From positions 10,945 to 74,944 of the forward strand of contig JBAYOV010000012.1 in assembly GCA_041678045.1 (NCBI GenBank): 64,000 bases of DNA, read 5' to 3'. Origin of the DNA: UBA2357 sp041678045. GTDB lineage: Bacteria > Pseudomonadota > Gammaproteobacteria > Burkholderiales > Rhodocyclaceae. Within the stretch, counting starts at the first letter, position 1. Each line of letters starts with the position of its first letter. Position numbers and translations under genes: made by a program. The notes below the pieces were generated by a model that ran no database searches, was not told the origin of the DNA, and saw nothing but the letters and a program-made list of their open reading frames with translations. Shown here piece after piece: positions 9,284 to 17,064 of the stretch.

Positions 9284-10365
9284 GCCGCCTCCCGCGGAAA
9301 GACGCGCAGGGTGGAAGGCAGCAGACGCACGCGCTGCCCTTCGGTGAGCGCCAGGGCGGTGACCCGTTCGCGCGTCAGCACGACTTCATAGTGGGTGGGT
9401 TCGCCGCGCTCGGCCGCACCGTCCAGGCTGTCGAGCTCAATCCGCGCACTGGCGCCAAAGGCCAGCACCCGGCTCACCACCGCTTCCACCCCGCGCGTCT
9501 CGGCAGGGTCGGTGACGATGTCCAACTCGTGCGGGCGTGCAAAACCCACCACCTCGCTGCCATGATCAGCGTCGCGCCCGTCGTGCGGTAGCGATGCTTC
9601 GCCAACCTTGACGTGCTCACCGTCGACGCGCCCGTGGAAGAGGTTCACCGCGCCCAGGAAGCCATACACGAAGGGGGTGGCCGGGTGTTCATAGACCTCC
9701 TCCGGGGTGCCCACCTGTTCGACCCGGCCCTTGTTCATCAGCACCACGCGGTCGGCCACTTCCAGCGCCTCTTCCTGGTCGTGGGTGACGAAGATCGAGG
9801 TGACGTGCAATTCGTCGTGCAGGCGGCGCAGCCAGCGGCGCAACTCCTTCCTCACCTTGGCGTCGAGCGCGCCAAAAGGTTCGTCGAGCAGCAGCACGCG
9901 CGGCTCCACCGCCAGCGCACGGGCGAGCGCAATGCGCTGACGCTGGCCGCCGGAGAGCTGCGCGGGGTAACGGTCGGCCAGCCAGTCGAGCTGCACCAGT
10001 TCGAGCAGGCGATGCACGCGCTTGCGGATCTCGGCCTCGCTAGGGCGCTCGCGGCGCGGTTTCACGCGCAGGCCGAAAGCGACGTTCTCGAACACCGTCA
10101 TGTGGCGAAAGAGCGCGTAGTGCTGGAACACGAATCCGACCTGGCGTTCGCGCACATGGGTGTCGGAGGCGTCCTCGCCTTCAAGGATGACCCGCCCGGA
10201 GTCCGCCGTCTCCAGCCCGGCGATAACCCGCAGCAGGGTGGTCTTGCCGCAGCCCGACGGCCCCAGCAGGGCCACCAGCTCGCCGCTGGGGAAGTCGAGC
10301 GAAACCTTGTCCAGCGCGGTGAAGGCGCCGAACTGCTTGTGGATGTCCTGTACCTGAATGCTCAT
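9280..10365 (-). CDS. cysA: Sulfate/thiosulfate ABC transporter ATP-binding protein
   Basis: A 361-residue ATPase that energises CysTW for sulfate and thiosulfate import. Walker A is GPSGCGKTT, the signature LSGGQRQR, Walker B LLLDEPFGALD, and the switch histidine lies in VTHDQEEAL. The C-terminal 100 residues form the TOBE/OB-like regulatory region typical of CysA. VYEHPATPFVYGFLGAVNLF is a characteristic CysA stretch. It lies between cysW and cysB. The 127-base gap to cysW carries a palindromic repeat, unusual inside this otherwise overlapping operon. Confidence 0.96.
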   Translation of the reverse strand: MSIQVQDIHKQFGAFTALDKVSLDFPSGELVALLGPSGCGKTTLLRVIAGLETADSGRVILEGEDASDTHVRERQVGFVFQHYALFRHMTVFENVAFGLRVKPRRERPSEAEIRKRVHRLLELVQLDWLADRYPAQLSGGQRQRIALARALAVEPRVLLLDEPFGALDAKVRKELRRWLRRLHDELHVTSIFVTHDQEEALEVADRVVLMNKGRVEQVGTPEEVYEHPATPFVYGFLGAVNLFHGRVDGEHVKVGEASLPHDGRDADHGSEVVGFARPHELDIVTDPAETRGVEAVVSRVLAFGASARIELDSLDGAAERGEPTHYEVVLTRERVTALALTEGQRVRLLPSTLRVFPREAA

Positions 10366-10393
10366 GTCTGTATTCCTTGAATTGGGGTTACGA

Positions 10394-10470
10394 CCGTTCG
10401 GGCTGAGCCTGTCGAAGCCCGCTCGAAGGCACCGCCAGCAAACGCCCTTCGACAGGCTCAGGGCGAACGG
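10394..10470. repeat. REP-like palindromic repeat pair in the cysW-cysA gap
   Basis: Two 24-base arms in opposite orientation (10394-10417 and 10447-10470) match at 22 of 24 positions. The core is CTGAGCCTGTCGAAG and its complement. This core is a well-known dispersed extragenic palindrome in many proteobacterial genomes. It could stabilise the cysTW mRNA, pause transcription before cysA, or serve as a gyrase or transposase (TnpA-REP) site. It is the only copy I noticed in the window. Confidence 0.8.
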
Positions 10471-10492
10471 TGGCGGGGTTCCTCTGCGCTCG

Positions 10493-11377
10493 CTACTCCG
10501 TGTCCTTGGCTGCCTGCCCGGCCTTCCACTCGATGAAGGACTTCAGGCACAGCGTCACCAGCGCCAGCAGGGCCAGCAGGGAGGCCACCGCGAAAGCGGC
10601 GGCGAAGTTGTATTCGTTGTAGAGAATCTCCACATGCAGCGGCATGGTGTTGGTCATGCCGCGGATGTGGCCGGAGACCACGCTCACCGCGCCGAACTCG
10701 CCCATCGCCCGGGCGTTGCACAGGATCACCCCATACAGCAGGCCCCACTTGATGTTGGGCAGGGTCACCCTCCAGAAGGTCTGCCAGCCGTTGGCGCCCA
10801 GCACCGTGGCGGCTTCTTCCTCCTCGCGGCCCTGCGCCTCCATCAGCGGAATCAACTCGCGGGCGACGAAGGGCACGGTGATGAACACCGTGGCCAGCAC
10901 GATGCCCGGCACCGCAAAGATGATCTTGATGTCGTTCTCGATCAGCCAGGCGCCGAACCAGCCATGCGCGCCGAACAACAATACGAAGATCAGCCCCGCG
11001 ATCACCGGCGACACCGAGAACGGCAGGTCGATCAGCGTGGTGAGGACGTGCTTGCCACGGAACTCGAACTTGGCAATCGACCATGCCGCCGCCACCCCGA
11101 ACACCAGGTTGAGCGGCACCGAGATCGCCGCCACCAGCAAGGTCAGACGCACCGCAGCGAGCGCATCCGGATCGGTGAGCGCAACCACGTAGGTGCCCCA
11201 GCCTTTCCTCAGCGCTTCGGCAAACACCGCCACCAGCGGCAGCAGCAGGAAGAGAGCGAAGAAGCCCAGCGCCACCGCGAGGATCGCGCGCCGCACCCAG
11301 GGCGACTCGCGCGTCGCGGCATTGGTTTCGAAACGGCGGGCGTCCACCCGCCCGTGCAACACACCTGCGGCGGCCAT
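10493..11377 (-). CDS. cysW: Sulfate ABC transporter permease CysW
   Basis: A 294-residue inner-membrane permease with about six helices, beginning with ILAVALGFFALFLLLPLVAV. The ATPase-docking EAA loop is EEAATVLGANGWQTFWRV. It pairs with CysT to form the sulfate channel. The ATG at 11377 overlaps the cysT stop in a TGATG arrangement, which decides the start and implies coupled translation; an upstream in-frame ATG at 11410 is unlikely. The C-terminal segment MPLHVEILYNEYNFAAAFAV is typical of CysW. The downstream gap to cysA holds the palindromic repeat. Confidence 0.95.
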   Translation of the reverse strand: MAAAGVLHGRVDARRFETNAATRESPWVRRAILAVALGFFALFLLLPLVAVFAEALRKGWGTYVVALTDPDALAAVRLTLLVAAISVPLNLVFGVAAAWSIAKFEFRGKHVLTTLIDLPFSVSPVIAGLIFVLLFGAHGWFGAWLIENDIKIIFAVPGIVLATVFITVPFVARELIPLMEAQGREEEEAATVLGANGWQTFWRVTLPNIKWGLLYGVILCNARAMGEFGAVSVVSGHIRGMTNTMPLHVEILYNEYNFAAAFAVASLLALLALVTLCLKSFIEWKAGQAAKDTE

Positions 11378-12231
11378 CAGCGGTTCCTCCCGGTCCGTCT
11401 GGCGCTCCACGCCTGCAGCAGGTTGATGGCCAGCAGCATGACGAAGGAGAACACCAGCATCACCACCGCAATCGCGGTGGCACCCACGTAGTCATATTGT
11501 TCGAGCTTGGTGATGATGATCAGCGGGGTGATTTCCGAGACCATCGGGATGTTGCCGGCGATGAAGATCACCGAACCGTACTCGCCCACCGCACGCGCGA
11601 AGGCCAGCGCAAAGCCGGTGAGCAGCGCAGGGGTGAGGATGGGCAGGATCACCCGCCGGAAGATGGTCCAGCGCTGCGCGCCCAGGCTCGCGGCGGCCTC
11701 TTCCAGCTCGGTTTCCAGATCCTCCAGGATGGGCTGCACGGTGCGCACCACGAAGGGCACGCCGATGAAGACCAGCGCCACCAGCACGCCGGTGGGGGTG
11801 AAGGCAACCTTGAAGCCCAGCGGTTCCAGCACGCTGCCCAGCCAGCCGTTGCCGGCATACAGCGCGGTGAGCGCGATGCCGGCCACCGCGGTGGGCAGCG
11901 CGAAGGGCAGATCGACCAGCGCGTCGATGATCTTCTTGCCGGGGAAGGTGTAGCGCACCAGCGCCCAGGCCAGCGCCAGGCCGAACACCGCATTGATCGC
12001 CGCGGCCAGCAGTGAGGCGCCGAAGGAGAGCTGGTAGGTCGCCACCACGCGCGGCGCCGAGACGATGTCCCAGAACTCCGCCCACGACAGCGTCGAAGCC
12101 TTGAGGAACACCGCCGAGAGCGGAATCAGCACCATCAGCGACAGATACACCAGGGTGTAACCGAGCGACAGTCCGAAGCCCGGCAACACCCGGGTCTGCC
12201 GGGTGGGGTTGAAGAAGGTGGCTGCACTCAT
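11377..12231 (-). CDS. cysT: Sulfate ABC transporter permease CysT (CysU)
   Basis: A 284-residue permease, partner of CysW. It has six hydrophobic helices, starting with LGYTLVYLSLMVLIPLSAVF. The EAA loop is EEAAASLGAQRWTIFRRVIL, and SVIFIAGNIPMVSEITPL near the end is typical of CysT. It starts one base into the stop of the upstream binding-protein gene (shared base 12231) and ends overlapping cysW, so the operon is tightly coupled. Nothing abnormal was seen. Confidence 0.95.
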   Translation of the reverse strand: MSAATFFNPTRQTRVLPGFGLSLGYTLVYLSLMVLIPLSAVFLKASTLSWAEFWDIVSAPRVVATYQLSFGASLLAAAINAVFGLALAWALVRYTFPGKKIIDALVDLPFALPTAVAGIALTALYAGNGWLGSVLEPLGFKVAFTPTGVLVALVFIGVPFVVRTVQPILEDLETELEEAAASLGAQRWTIFRRVILPILTPALLTGFALAFARAVGEYGSVIFIAGNIPMVSEITPLIIITKLEQYDYVGATAIAVVMLVFSFVMLLAINLLQAWSARRTGRNR

Positions 12232-13244
12232 CAGCGGTTCACCACGGTGCGGTCATACAGCCCGCCATCGGCGAAGTGCTGCGGGTGCACTTCGCTCCAC
12301 GGCCCCAGCAGTTCCTCGACCTTGAAGGTCTTGATCGGCGGGAAGCGGTCGGCAAACTCGGCCAGCACCTTCTCCGAACGCGGGCGGAAGTAGTGTTTGG
12401 CGATGATGCGCTGGCCGTCCTCGGAGAACAGGAAGTCCAGATAGGCGCGCGCTTCGGCCGCAGTGCCACGCTTGGCGACCACGGTTTCCACCACCGCCAC
12501 CGGGGCGCTGGCGTCGATGGAGATGGACGGATAGACCACGTCGAACTTGTCCGCACCCAGTTCGCGGGCGATCAGCGCGGCCTCGTTCTCGAAAGTCACC
12601 AGCACGTCGCCCACGTCGCGCTGGGTGAAGGTGGTGGTGGCGCCACGGCCACCGCCGTCGAGCACCGGCACATTGGCAAACACCTTGCTCACAAAGGCTT
12701 GCGCGTCGGCGTCCGAACCGCCTGCCGCCTTCACGCTGCCCCAGGCGGCCAGCCATGTGTAACGGCCATTGCCGGAGGTCTTGGGGTTGGGGACGATCAC
12801 GCCCAGCCCGGGGCGGGCCAGATCCGCCCAGTCCTTGATGTTCTTCGGATTGCCCTTCCTCACCAGAAACACCGAGGTGGTGGTGTAGGGCGTGGCCTGA
12901 TGCGGGAAGCGTTCGCGCCAGTCGGCGGCGACCAACCCGCCGCGCTCGACCAGGATGTCGATGTCGGTGGACTGGTTCATGGTCACCACGTCGGCTTCCA
13001 GCCCGGCAGCGACCGACAGTGCCTGGCGGCTGGAGCCGCCGTGCGACTGGTTCACCGTGACGGCTGTGCCGGTCCGTGCCTGCCAGGCGGCCGAGAAGGC
13101 CGGGTTGATGTCCTTGTAGAGCTCGCGCGAGACGTCGTAGGAGGCGTTGAGCAGCGAACTCTGCGCCGCCGCAGAAAAGGACAGTGCGGCAAGGGTGGTG
13201 GCCAGCAGGCCACGCAGGGTAAGGGGGCGGGGTCGAGTGGTCAT
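12231..13244 (-). CDS. cysP: Periplasmic sulfate/thiosulfate-binding protein (first paralogue)
   Basis: A 337-residue solute-binding protein with a basic n-region, a hydrophobic core (LLATTLAALSFSAAA) and likely cleavage near residue 27. The mature part begins LLNASYDVSRELYKDINPAF, and it contains the sulfate-site segments QSHGGSSRQALSV, VIVPNPKTSGNGRYTWLAAW and DGGGRGATTTF. It delivers sulfate or thiosulfate to CysTWA. It is the first gene of the operon, with a 347-base divergent promoter region upstream. CysP and Sbp cannot be separated with certainty by motif; I use cysP because it heads the transporter operon. Confidence 0.9.
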   Translation of the reverse strand: MTTRPRPLTLRGLLATTLAALSFSAAAQSSLLNASYDVSRELYKDINPAFSAAWQARTGTAVTVNQSHGGSSRQALSVAAGLEADVVTMNQSTDIDILVERGGLVAADWRERFPHQATPYTTTSVFLVRKGNPKNIKDWADLARPGLGVIVPNPKTSGNGRYTWLAAWGSVKAAGGSDADAQAFVSKVFANVPVLDGGGRGATTTFTQRDVGDVLVTFENEAALIARELGADKFDVVYPSISIDASAPVAVVETVVAKRGTAAEARAYLDFLFSEDGQRIIAKHYFRPRSEKVLAEFADRFPPIKTFKVEELLGPWSEVHPQHFADGGLYDRTVVNR

Positions 13245-13591
13245 GGTTACGCTCCGTATTGGTAAGTGATGAGTGGAGCGTATTGCAGTGCAAAAAGAAC
13301 TGGAAGAGATGAACGGCTATTTTTATATGCCTTAAAAGGAATAAAGAATCTGGTTCAACGTTCCAAACGTTCAGTGATGAGCGGTTTTTTGCTTCAAATC
13401 ATGGGTTTGAAAAATTTCTTCGGGAGTGGAGGCGAGGATGACATGGCTTCCGAGAATTTCTGCATAGCTTTTCAGTGAATGTGCTGAGCGATGTTTCAGG
13501 ATGTCCTGAAAAGCAAAGCAGTTTTTCTTGGTTCGGCTGTATCGATTCAGCCCATACATTGTTCGTCACCGACAACACACGAGGAATACTC
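13245..13591. promoter_or_regulatory. AT-rich divergent control region between cysP and the second sulfate-binding gene
   Basis: There is no gene in these 347 bases, which are clearly more AT-rich than the surroundings. It must hold both divergent promoters and is the expected place for CysB sites. Visible elements are a direct repeat AACGTTC (13357-13363 and 13366-13372, nine-base period). On the side nearest the plus-strand gene there are two competing hairpins sharing one arm: GCTTTTCAG at 13467 or TTTCAGG at 13494, either of which can pair with the CCTGAAAAGC segment at 13505-13514. Exact promoter hexamers are not convincing. Confidence 0.6.
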
Positions 13592-14605
13592 ATGAAGACC
13601 TTTTTTCGCCTGAAACCCCTGCTGGCCGGTGTGGCCCTGAGTCTGTCTTTTGCCGCGCCGTTGTCCACCGCGCACGCCCAGACCCTGCTCAACGTCTCCT
13701 ATGACCCCACCCGCGAGCTCTATCAGGAATTCAATCCGGTGTTCATCAAGCACTGGGAGGAAAAGACCGGCCAGAAGCTCACCGTCCAGCAATCGCACGG
13801 CGGCGCGGGCAAGCAGGCGCGGGCGGTGATCGACGGGCTGGAGGCCGATGTGGTCACCCTGGCGCTGGCCTACGACATCGATGCCATTGCCGAGCACGGC
13901 CATCTGGCCAAGGACTGGCAGGCACGTCTGCCGAACAACAGCTCGCCCTACACTTCGACCATCGTCTTTCTGGTCCGCAAGGGCAACCCCAAGGGCATCC
14001 AGGACTGGGGCGACCTGGTCAAGCCCGGGGTGAGCGTGATCACTCCCAACCCGAAAACCTCCGGCGGTGCGCGTTGGAATTATCTGGCCGGTTGGGCGTG
14101 GGCGCTGAAGCAGCCTGGCGGTAGCGAGGAGACGGCCACCGACTACATCCGCAAGCTCTACCAGAACGTCGCGGTGCTCGACTCCGGCGCGCGCGGCTCC
14201 ACCACCACCTTCGTGCAGCGCGGCATCGGCGACGTGTTCCTGTCATGGGAGAACGAAGCTTTCCTGGCGCTGAAGGAATTCGGGGCGGACAAGTTCGAGA
14301 TCGTCGTGCCCTCGCTGTCCATTCTTGCCGAACCGCCGGTGACCGTGGTCGACCGGGTGGTAGACAAGAAGGGCACGCGCGAGGTGGCTACCGCCTACCT
14401 GGAGTTCCTCTATTCGAAGGAAGGCCAGGAACTGGCCGGCAAGCACTTCTACCGCCCGACCGATCCGGAGGTGGCGGCGAAGTTCAAGGATGTCTTCGTG
14501 CAGACCACGCTGGTGAACATCAACGACCTGGGCGGCTGGCAGTCAGCGCAGAAAACCCACTTTGCCGATGGCGGGGTGTTCGACCGGATTTACACTGCAC
14601 GCTGA
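13592..14605 (+). CDS. sbp: Periplasmic sulfate-binding protein (second paralogue)
   Basis: A 337-residue binding protein with a clear signal peptide (FFRLKPLLAGVALSLSFAA, cleavage after AHA near residue 29). The mature start is QTLLNVSYDPTRELYQEF, followed by QQSHGGAGKQARAV and PNPKTSGGARWNYLAGWAW. It is a close paralogue of the divergently encoded cysP product and the same length. It probably feeds the same CysTWA complex with different affinity or ligand preference (sulfate versus thiosulfate). The ATG at 13592 follows GAGGAA. It is monocistronic, with a strong terminator 20 bases after the stop. Confidence 0.92.
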   Translation: MKTFFRLKPLLAGVALSLSFAAPLSTAHAQTLLNVSYDPTRELYQEFNPVFIKHWEEKTGQKLTVQQSHGGAGKQARAVIDGLEADVVTLALAYDIDAIAEHGHLAKDWQARLPNNSSPYTSTIVFLVRKGNPKGIQDWGDLVKPGVSVITPNPKTSGGARWNYLAGWAWALKQPGGSEETATDYIRKLYQNVAVLDSGARGSTTTFVQRGIGDVFLSWENEAFLALKEFGADKFEIVVPSLSILAEPPVTVVDRVVDKKGTREVATAYLEFLYSKEGQELAGKHFYRPTDPEVAAKFKDVFVQTTLVNINDLGGWQSAQKTHFADGGVFDRIYTAR

Positions 14606-14625
14606 ATTTTTACGCTCGATCCAGA

Positions 14626-14658
14626 ATGAAAAAGCGGCTCAATGAGCCGCTTTTTCAT
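14626..14658 (+). terminator. Bidirectional intrinsic terminator after sbp
   Basis: A perfect 15-base stem (ATGAAAAAGCGGCTC / GAGCCGCTTTTTCAT) with a three-base AAT loop. The A-run and T-run are built into the stem, so it can act in both directions. It separates sbp from the convergent minus-strand operon. Confidence 0.9.
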
Positions 14659-14681
14659 ATGTTTTCAGAAGCTTCCGCGTC

Positions 14682-14719
14682 CCATTCACTCACTGGTCAG
14701 GTCGCCAGTGAGTGAATGG
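14682..14719 (-). terminator. Second perfect inverted repeat, overlapping the 3' end of the thioredoxin-like gene
   Basis: The 15-base arms CCATTCACTCACTGG and CCAGTGAGTGAATGG pair perfectly around an eight-base spacer. The hairpin includes the last nine codons and stop of the minus-strand gene. No T-run follows directly, so it may protect the mRNA 3' end or work together with the adjacent terminator. Confidence 0.55.
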
Positions 14720-15337
14720 CAGTTCTTCGTAACCCTTCGCGATCACGTAATGCGCAAGCCTGATCCAGTCAGGGACATCGCCGGCACTGCCAATCTGGCG
14801 GGCGACCGGGATCCCGTCCAGATCGTAGAACACCAGCGTGGGTAGAGCGAAGATGTGCTGGCTTTGCGCGAATTCGGTTTGAAGAGTGTCCTGACCGTCG
14901 AAATCCCTGACTGGCAGAGGGTAGTCGGCGAGCAGGCTGACGGTCACGAAATTGCGTTCAAAGGCCTGGCGCAAGCCGTTGTCCTTGAAGGTGGTGGCGC
15001 GCAGCTTGGCACACTCTCCGCACCCCTCCATTTCGAAAAGCACAGCAACCCCCTGACGCTCGGTCATGCGTGCATTTTCCAGTGCAGCAGCCAAGTCGTT
15101 TGCCGGTGCAAAGAAGCCATCATGCTGCTTGTTGCCTGGTTTGGACACTGTGCCGGCTTGCAGTGCATGGGCGACGATGCCGAGCACCAGCATCAGGGCG
15201 GCTGCAACGAGTGGCCACTGCGATAGCCACTGACGCAGTGACTTCGATTGTCGCACTGGCCTGTCACGGGGGGCGGCGTGCGCTGCGGGGACCGTCGGGT
15301 CGGAGAACAGGTCGTCATGGGGAAGGGGCGTGTTCAT
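14690..15337 (-). CDS. Membrane-anchored periplasmic thioredoxin-like protein
   Basis: A 215-residue protein. A cytoplasmic N-terminus of about 45 residues is followed by one membrane helix (WPLVAAALMLVLGIVAHAL). A thioredoxin-fold domain follows, with the redox pair CGEC in MEGCGECAKLR and the cis-proline region IFALPTLVFYDL. It should act in the periplasm as a thiol reductant or oxidant, similar in style to SoxW or YyaL/DUF255-like partial thioredoxins. It is the last gene of the ABC operon, 10 bases after the permease stop. A link to Sox carrier reduction is an inference from proximity. Confidence 0.75.
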   Translation of the reverse strand: MNTPLPHDDLFSDPTVPAAHAAPRDRPVRQSKSLRQWLSQWPLVAAALMLVLGIVAHALQAGTVSKPGNKQHDGFFAPANDLAAALENARMTERQGVAVLFEMEGCGECAKLRATTFKDNGLRQAFERNFVTVSLLADYPLPVRDFDGQDTLQTEFAQSQHIFALPTLVFYDLDGIPVARQIGSAGDVPDWIRLAHYVIAKGYEELPFTHWRPDQ

Positions 15338-15347
15338 GAAGATATCC

Positions 15348-16181
15348 TCAGCGCAGCCAGAACAGGGCGCGGTGACGCAGCGCCTCAAGCAGGCTCATCG
15401 CGCCCCAGGTCACCACACCCGTGTACAGAATGCCTGCCACCATACGGGGATAGTCGGCAAAGTCGGCGTAATACTGGACGAACCGCCCCAGCCCTGCATT
15501 CGCGCCAAAAAGTTCAGCCACGGTGAGCAGGATGAACGAAAAACCCAGACCGACAGCCATCCCGGAAAAGATGTGTGGCAGGCTGGCGGGGAAAACCACC
15601 TTCCGGAGATACTCGGCATGCGTGAAGCCGAGCACCCAGGCATTGTCGCGGTGCCGCCCCTCTACCGCCAGCGCACCCGCAGCGGCGTTGTGGAAGATGG
15701 GCCAGAAAGCGCCAAGAAACACAACAAAAGTGGCAGACAGGTGAAACGTCGGCAGCACTGCGATGGCATACGGGATGAATACGGTGGGCGGGATCGGTGC
15801 GGCTACTTTTGCAAAAGGAAAGAAGGTGCGGGCCAGCCGAGGCGTGGTGCCGGCCAGCAGGCCAAGAGAGACCCCCAGCAGCAGCGCAGTGCCGTAGCCC
15901 GGCAGCAGGATGAGAAGGGATGAAACAGTGCCTCGTCCGAGCTCGGGGAGTGAGCTCAACAAAGCCTGGAAAACAATTTCTGGAGACGGAAGCAGGGGGT
16001 TGCCTTCAGCGGATGAGGTTCCGCCAATGAACTGCCAGGCCAGCAATAGGGCCATGCCCAGCGCCCACGGTTCCCAGGCGAAAGTGGTGAGCCGATTGCG
16101 GCGCACAGGTTTGCGACCACTGGCGTTGGATGTGTTGTTGGCGCCGGAAGGCAGCACCAGGGCCTTTGGTTGAAAGCTCAT
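15348..16181 (-). CDS. ABC transporter permease, SsuC/TauC/NrtB type
   Basis: A 277-residue permease with about six helices. The first spans WALGMALLLAWQFIGG, and the EAA-type docking loop is around VLGFTHAEYLRKVVFPASL. It belongs to the nitrate/sulfonate/taurine importer family. The ATG at 16181 is preceded by AAGGAAACA; longer upstream frames are non-coding in appearance. It is separated from the ATPase gene by 88 bases, and followed at 10 bases by the thioredoxin-like gene. The substrate is unknown; its place next to sox genes suggests an organic or inorganic sulfur compound. Confidence 0.85.
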   Translation of the reverse strand: MSFQPKALVLPSGANNTSNASGRKPVRRNRLTTFAWEPWALGMALLLAWQFIGGTSSAEGNPLLPSPEIVFQALLSSLPELGRGTVSSLLILLPGYGTALLLGVSLGLLAGTTPRLARTFFPFAKVAAPIPPTVFIPYAIAVLPTFHLSATFVVFLGAFWPIFHNAAAGALAVEGRHRDNAWVLGFTHAEYLRKVVFPASLPHIFSGMAVGLGFSFILLTVAELFGANAGLGRFVQYYADFADYPRMVAGILYTGVVTWGAMSLLEALRHRALFWLR

Positions 16182-16269
16182 GATTGTTTCCTTGTGATTC
16201 ATGCATGGGGAAGGGGTGCCGGGCTGCCGGGCTGCCGTGCAGGCAACCTGGCATCGTGTCGCAGGAAGG

Positions 16270-17064
16270 TCAGGCGGCTTCCAGATGGGCCAGCGTGTCT
16301 TCATCGAGTGCTTCGGCAATGTTTTCGCGCAGTCGGTGGAAGGCTGCATCCTTGAACAATGCAGTCCGCTTGCGCGGGCGGGCGAAGGGCACGGTGTATT
16401 CGCGGATGATGCGGCCCGGGTTGGCGCCCATGACCGCAACACGGTCCGCCAGCAGCAGCGCCTCATCCACGTCGTGAGTCACGAACACGACGGTGCGTCT
16501 CGGGGTCTGGCCTTGCCACACGTCCACCAGCAGATCCTGCAGCCTGGCGCGATTGATCGGATCCAAAGCTCCGAAGGGTTCGTCCATCAGCAGAAAGGGC
16601 GACTCCAGGGCCAGCGCCCGGGCAATGGCTGCGCGCTGCTGCATGCCGCCGGACAGTTCGAACGGGTGGCGTGGTGCCACATCGCCAAGACCGACCCGGA
16701 TGAGGTGTTCCCGTGCAAGCGCCCGCCTTTCCTTGCGTGACAGTGTCGGGTGCGCCTTGGCAATGGCTTCGGCGATGTTGTCACCCACGGTCATCCACGG
16801 GAAAAGCGCATAGTGCTGGAACACCACTGCGCGATCCGGACCCGGACCGGTCACCGGGACGCCGTTTGCAGACAATTGGCCGCGCAGAGGTTGTTCCAGC
16901 CCTGCGATCAAACGCAGCAGGGTCGACTTTCCAGAGCCGCTGGGGCCGAGCAGGGCGAGAAATTCACCTTCGGCAACATGCAGATGAATATCGCGCAGGA
17001 CGGGGGCGCCACCGTAGGCAAAATCCACCGACTCGACGGACAGTTCATGAGGTTGGCGGCTCAT
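16270..17064 (-). CDS. ABC transporter ATP-binding protein, SsuB/TauB type
   Basis: A 264-residue ATPase with Walker A GPSGSGKST, signature LSGGMQQR, Walker B LLMDEPFGALD and the H-loop VTHDVDEAL. The LSGGMQQR signature and PGRIIREYTVPFARPR near the C-terminus are typical of taurine/sulfonate/nitrate importers. It starts four bases inside the end of the binding-protein gene (17061-17064), so translation is coupled. Unlike the second importer ATPase at 28.5 kb, it has no C-terminal Mop domain. Confidence 0.9.
   Translation of the reverse strand: MSRQPHELSVESVDFAYGGAPVLRDIHLHVAEGEFLALLGPSGSGKSTLLRLIAGLEQPLRGQLSANGVPVTGPGPDRAVVFQHYALFPWMTVGDNIAEAIAKAHPTLSRKERRALAREHLIRVGLGDVAPRHPFELSGGMQQRAAIARALALESPFLLMDEPFGALDPINRARLQDLLVDVWQGQTPRRTVVFVTHDVDEALLLADRVAVMGANPGRIIREYTVPFARPRKRTALFKDAAFHRLRENIAEALDEDTLAHLEAA

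Noticed and set aside
13245..13591. A small protein gene in the cysP-sbp gap (open frames at 13266-13478 and 13371-13692)
   Set aside because: The frames lack ribosome sites and recognisable features. The AT-rich character fits promoters better.
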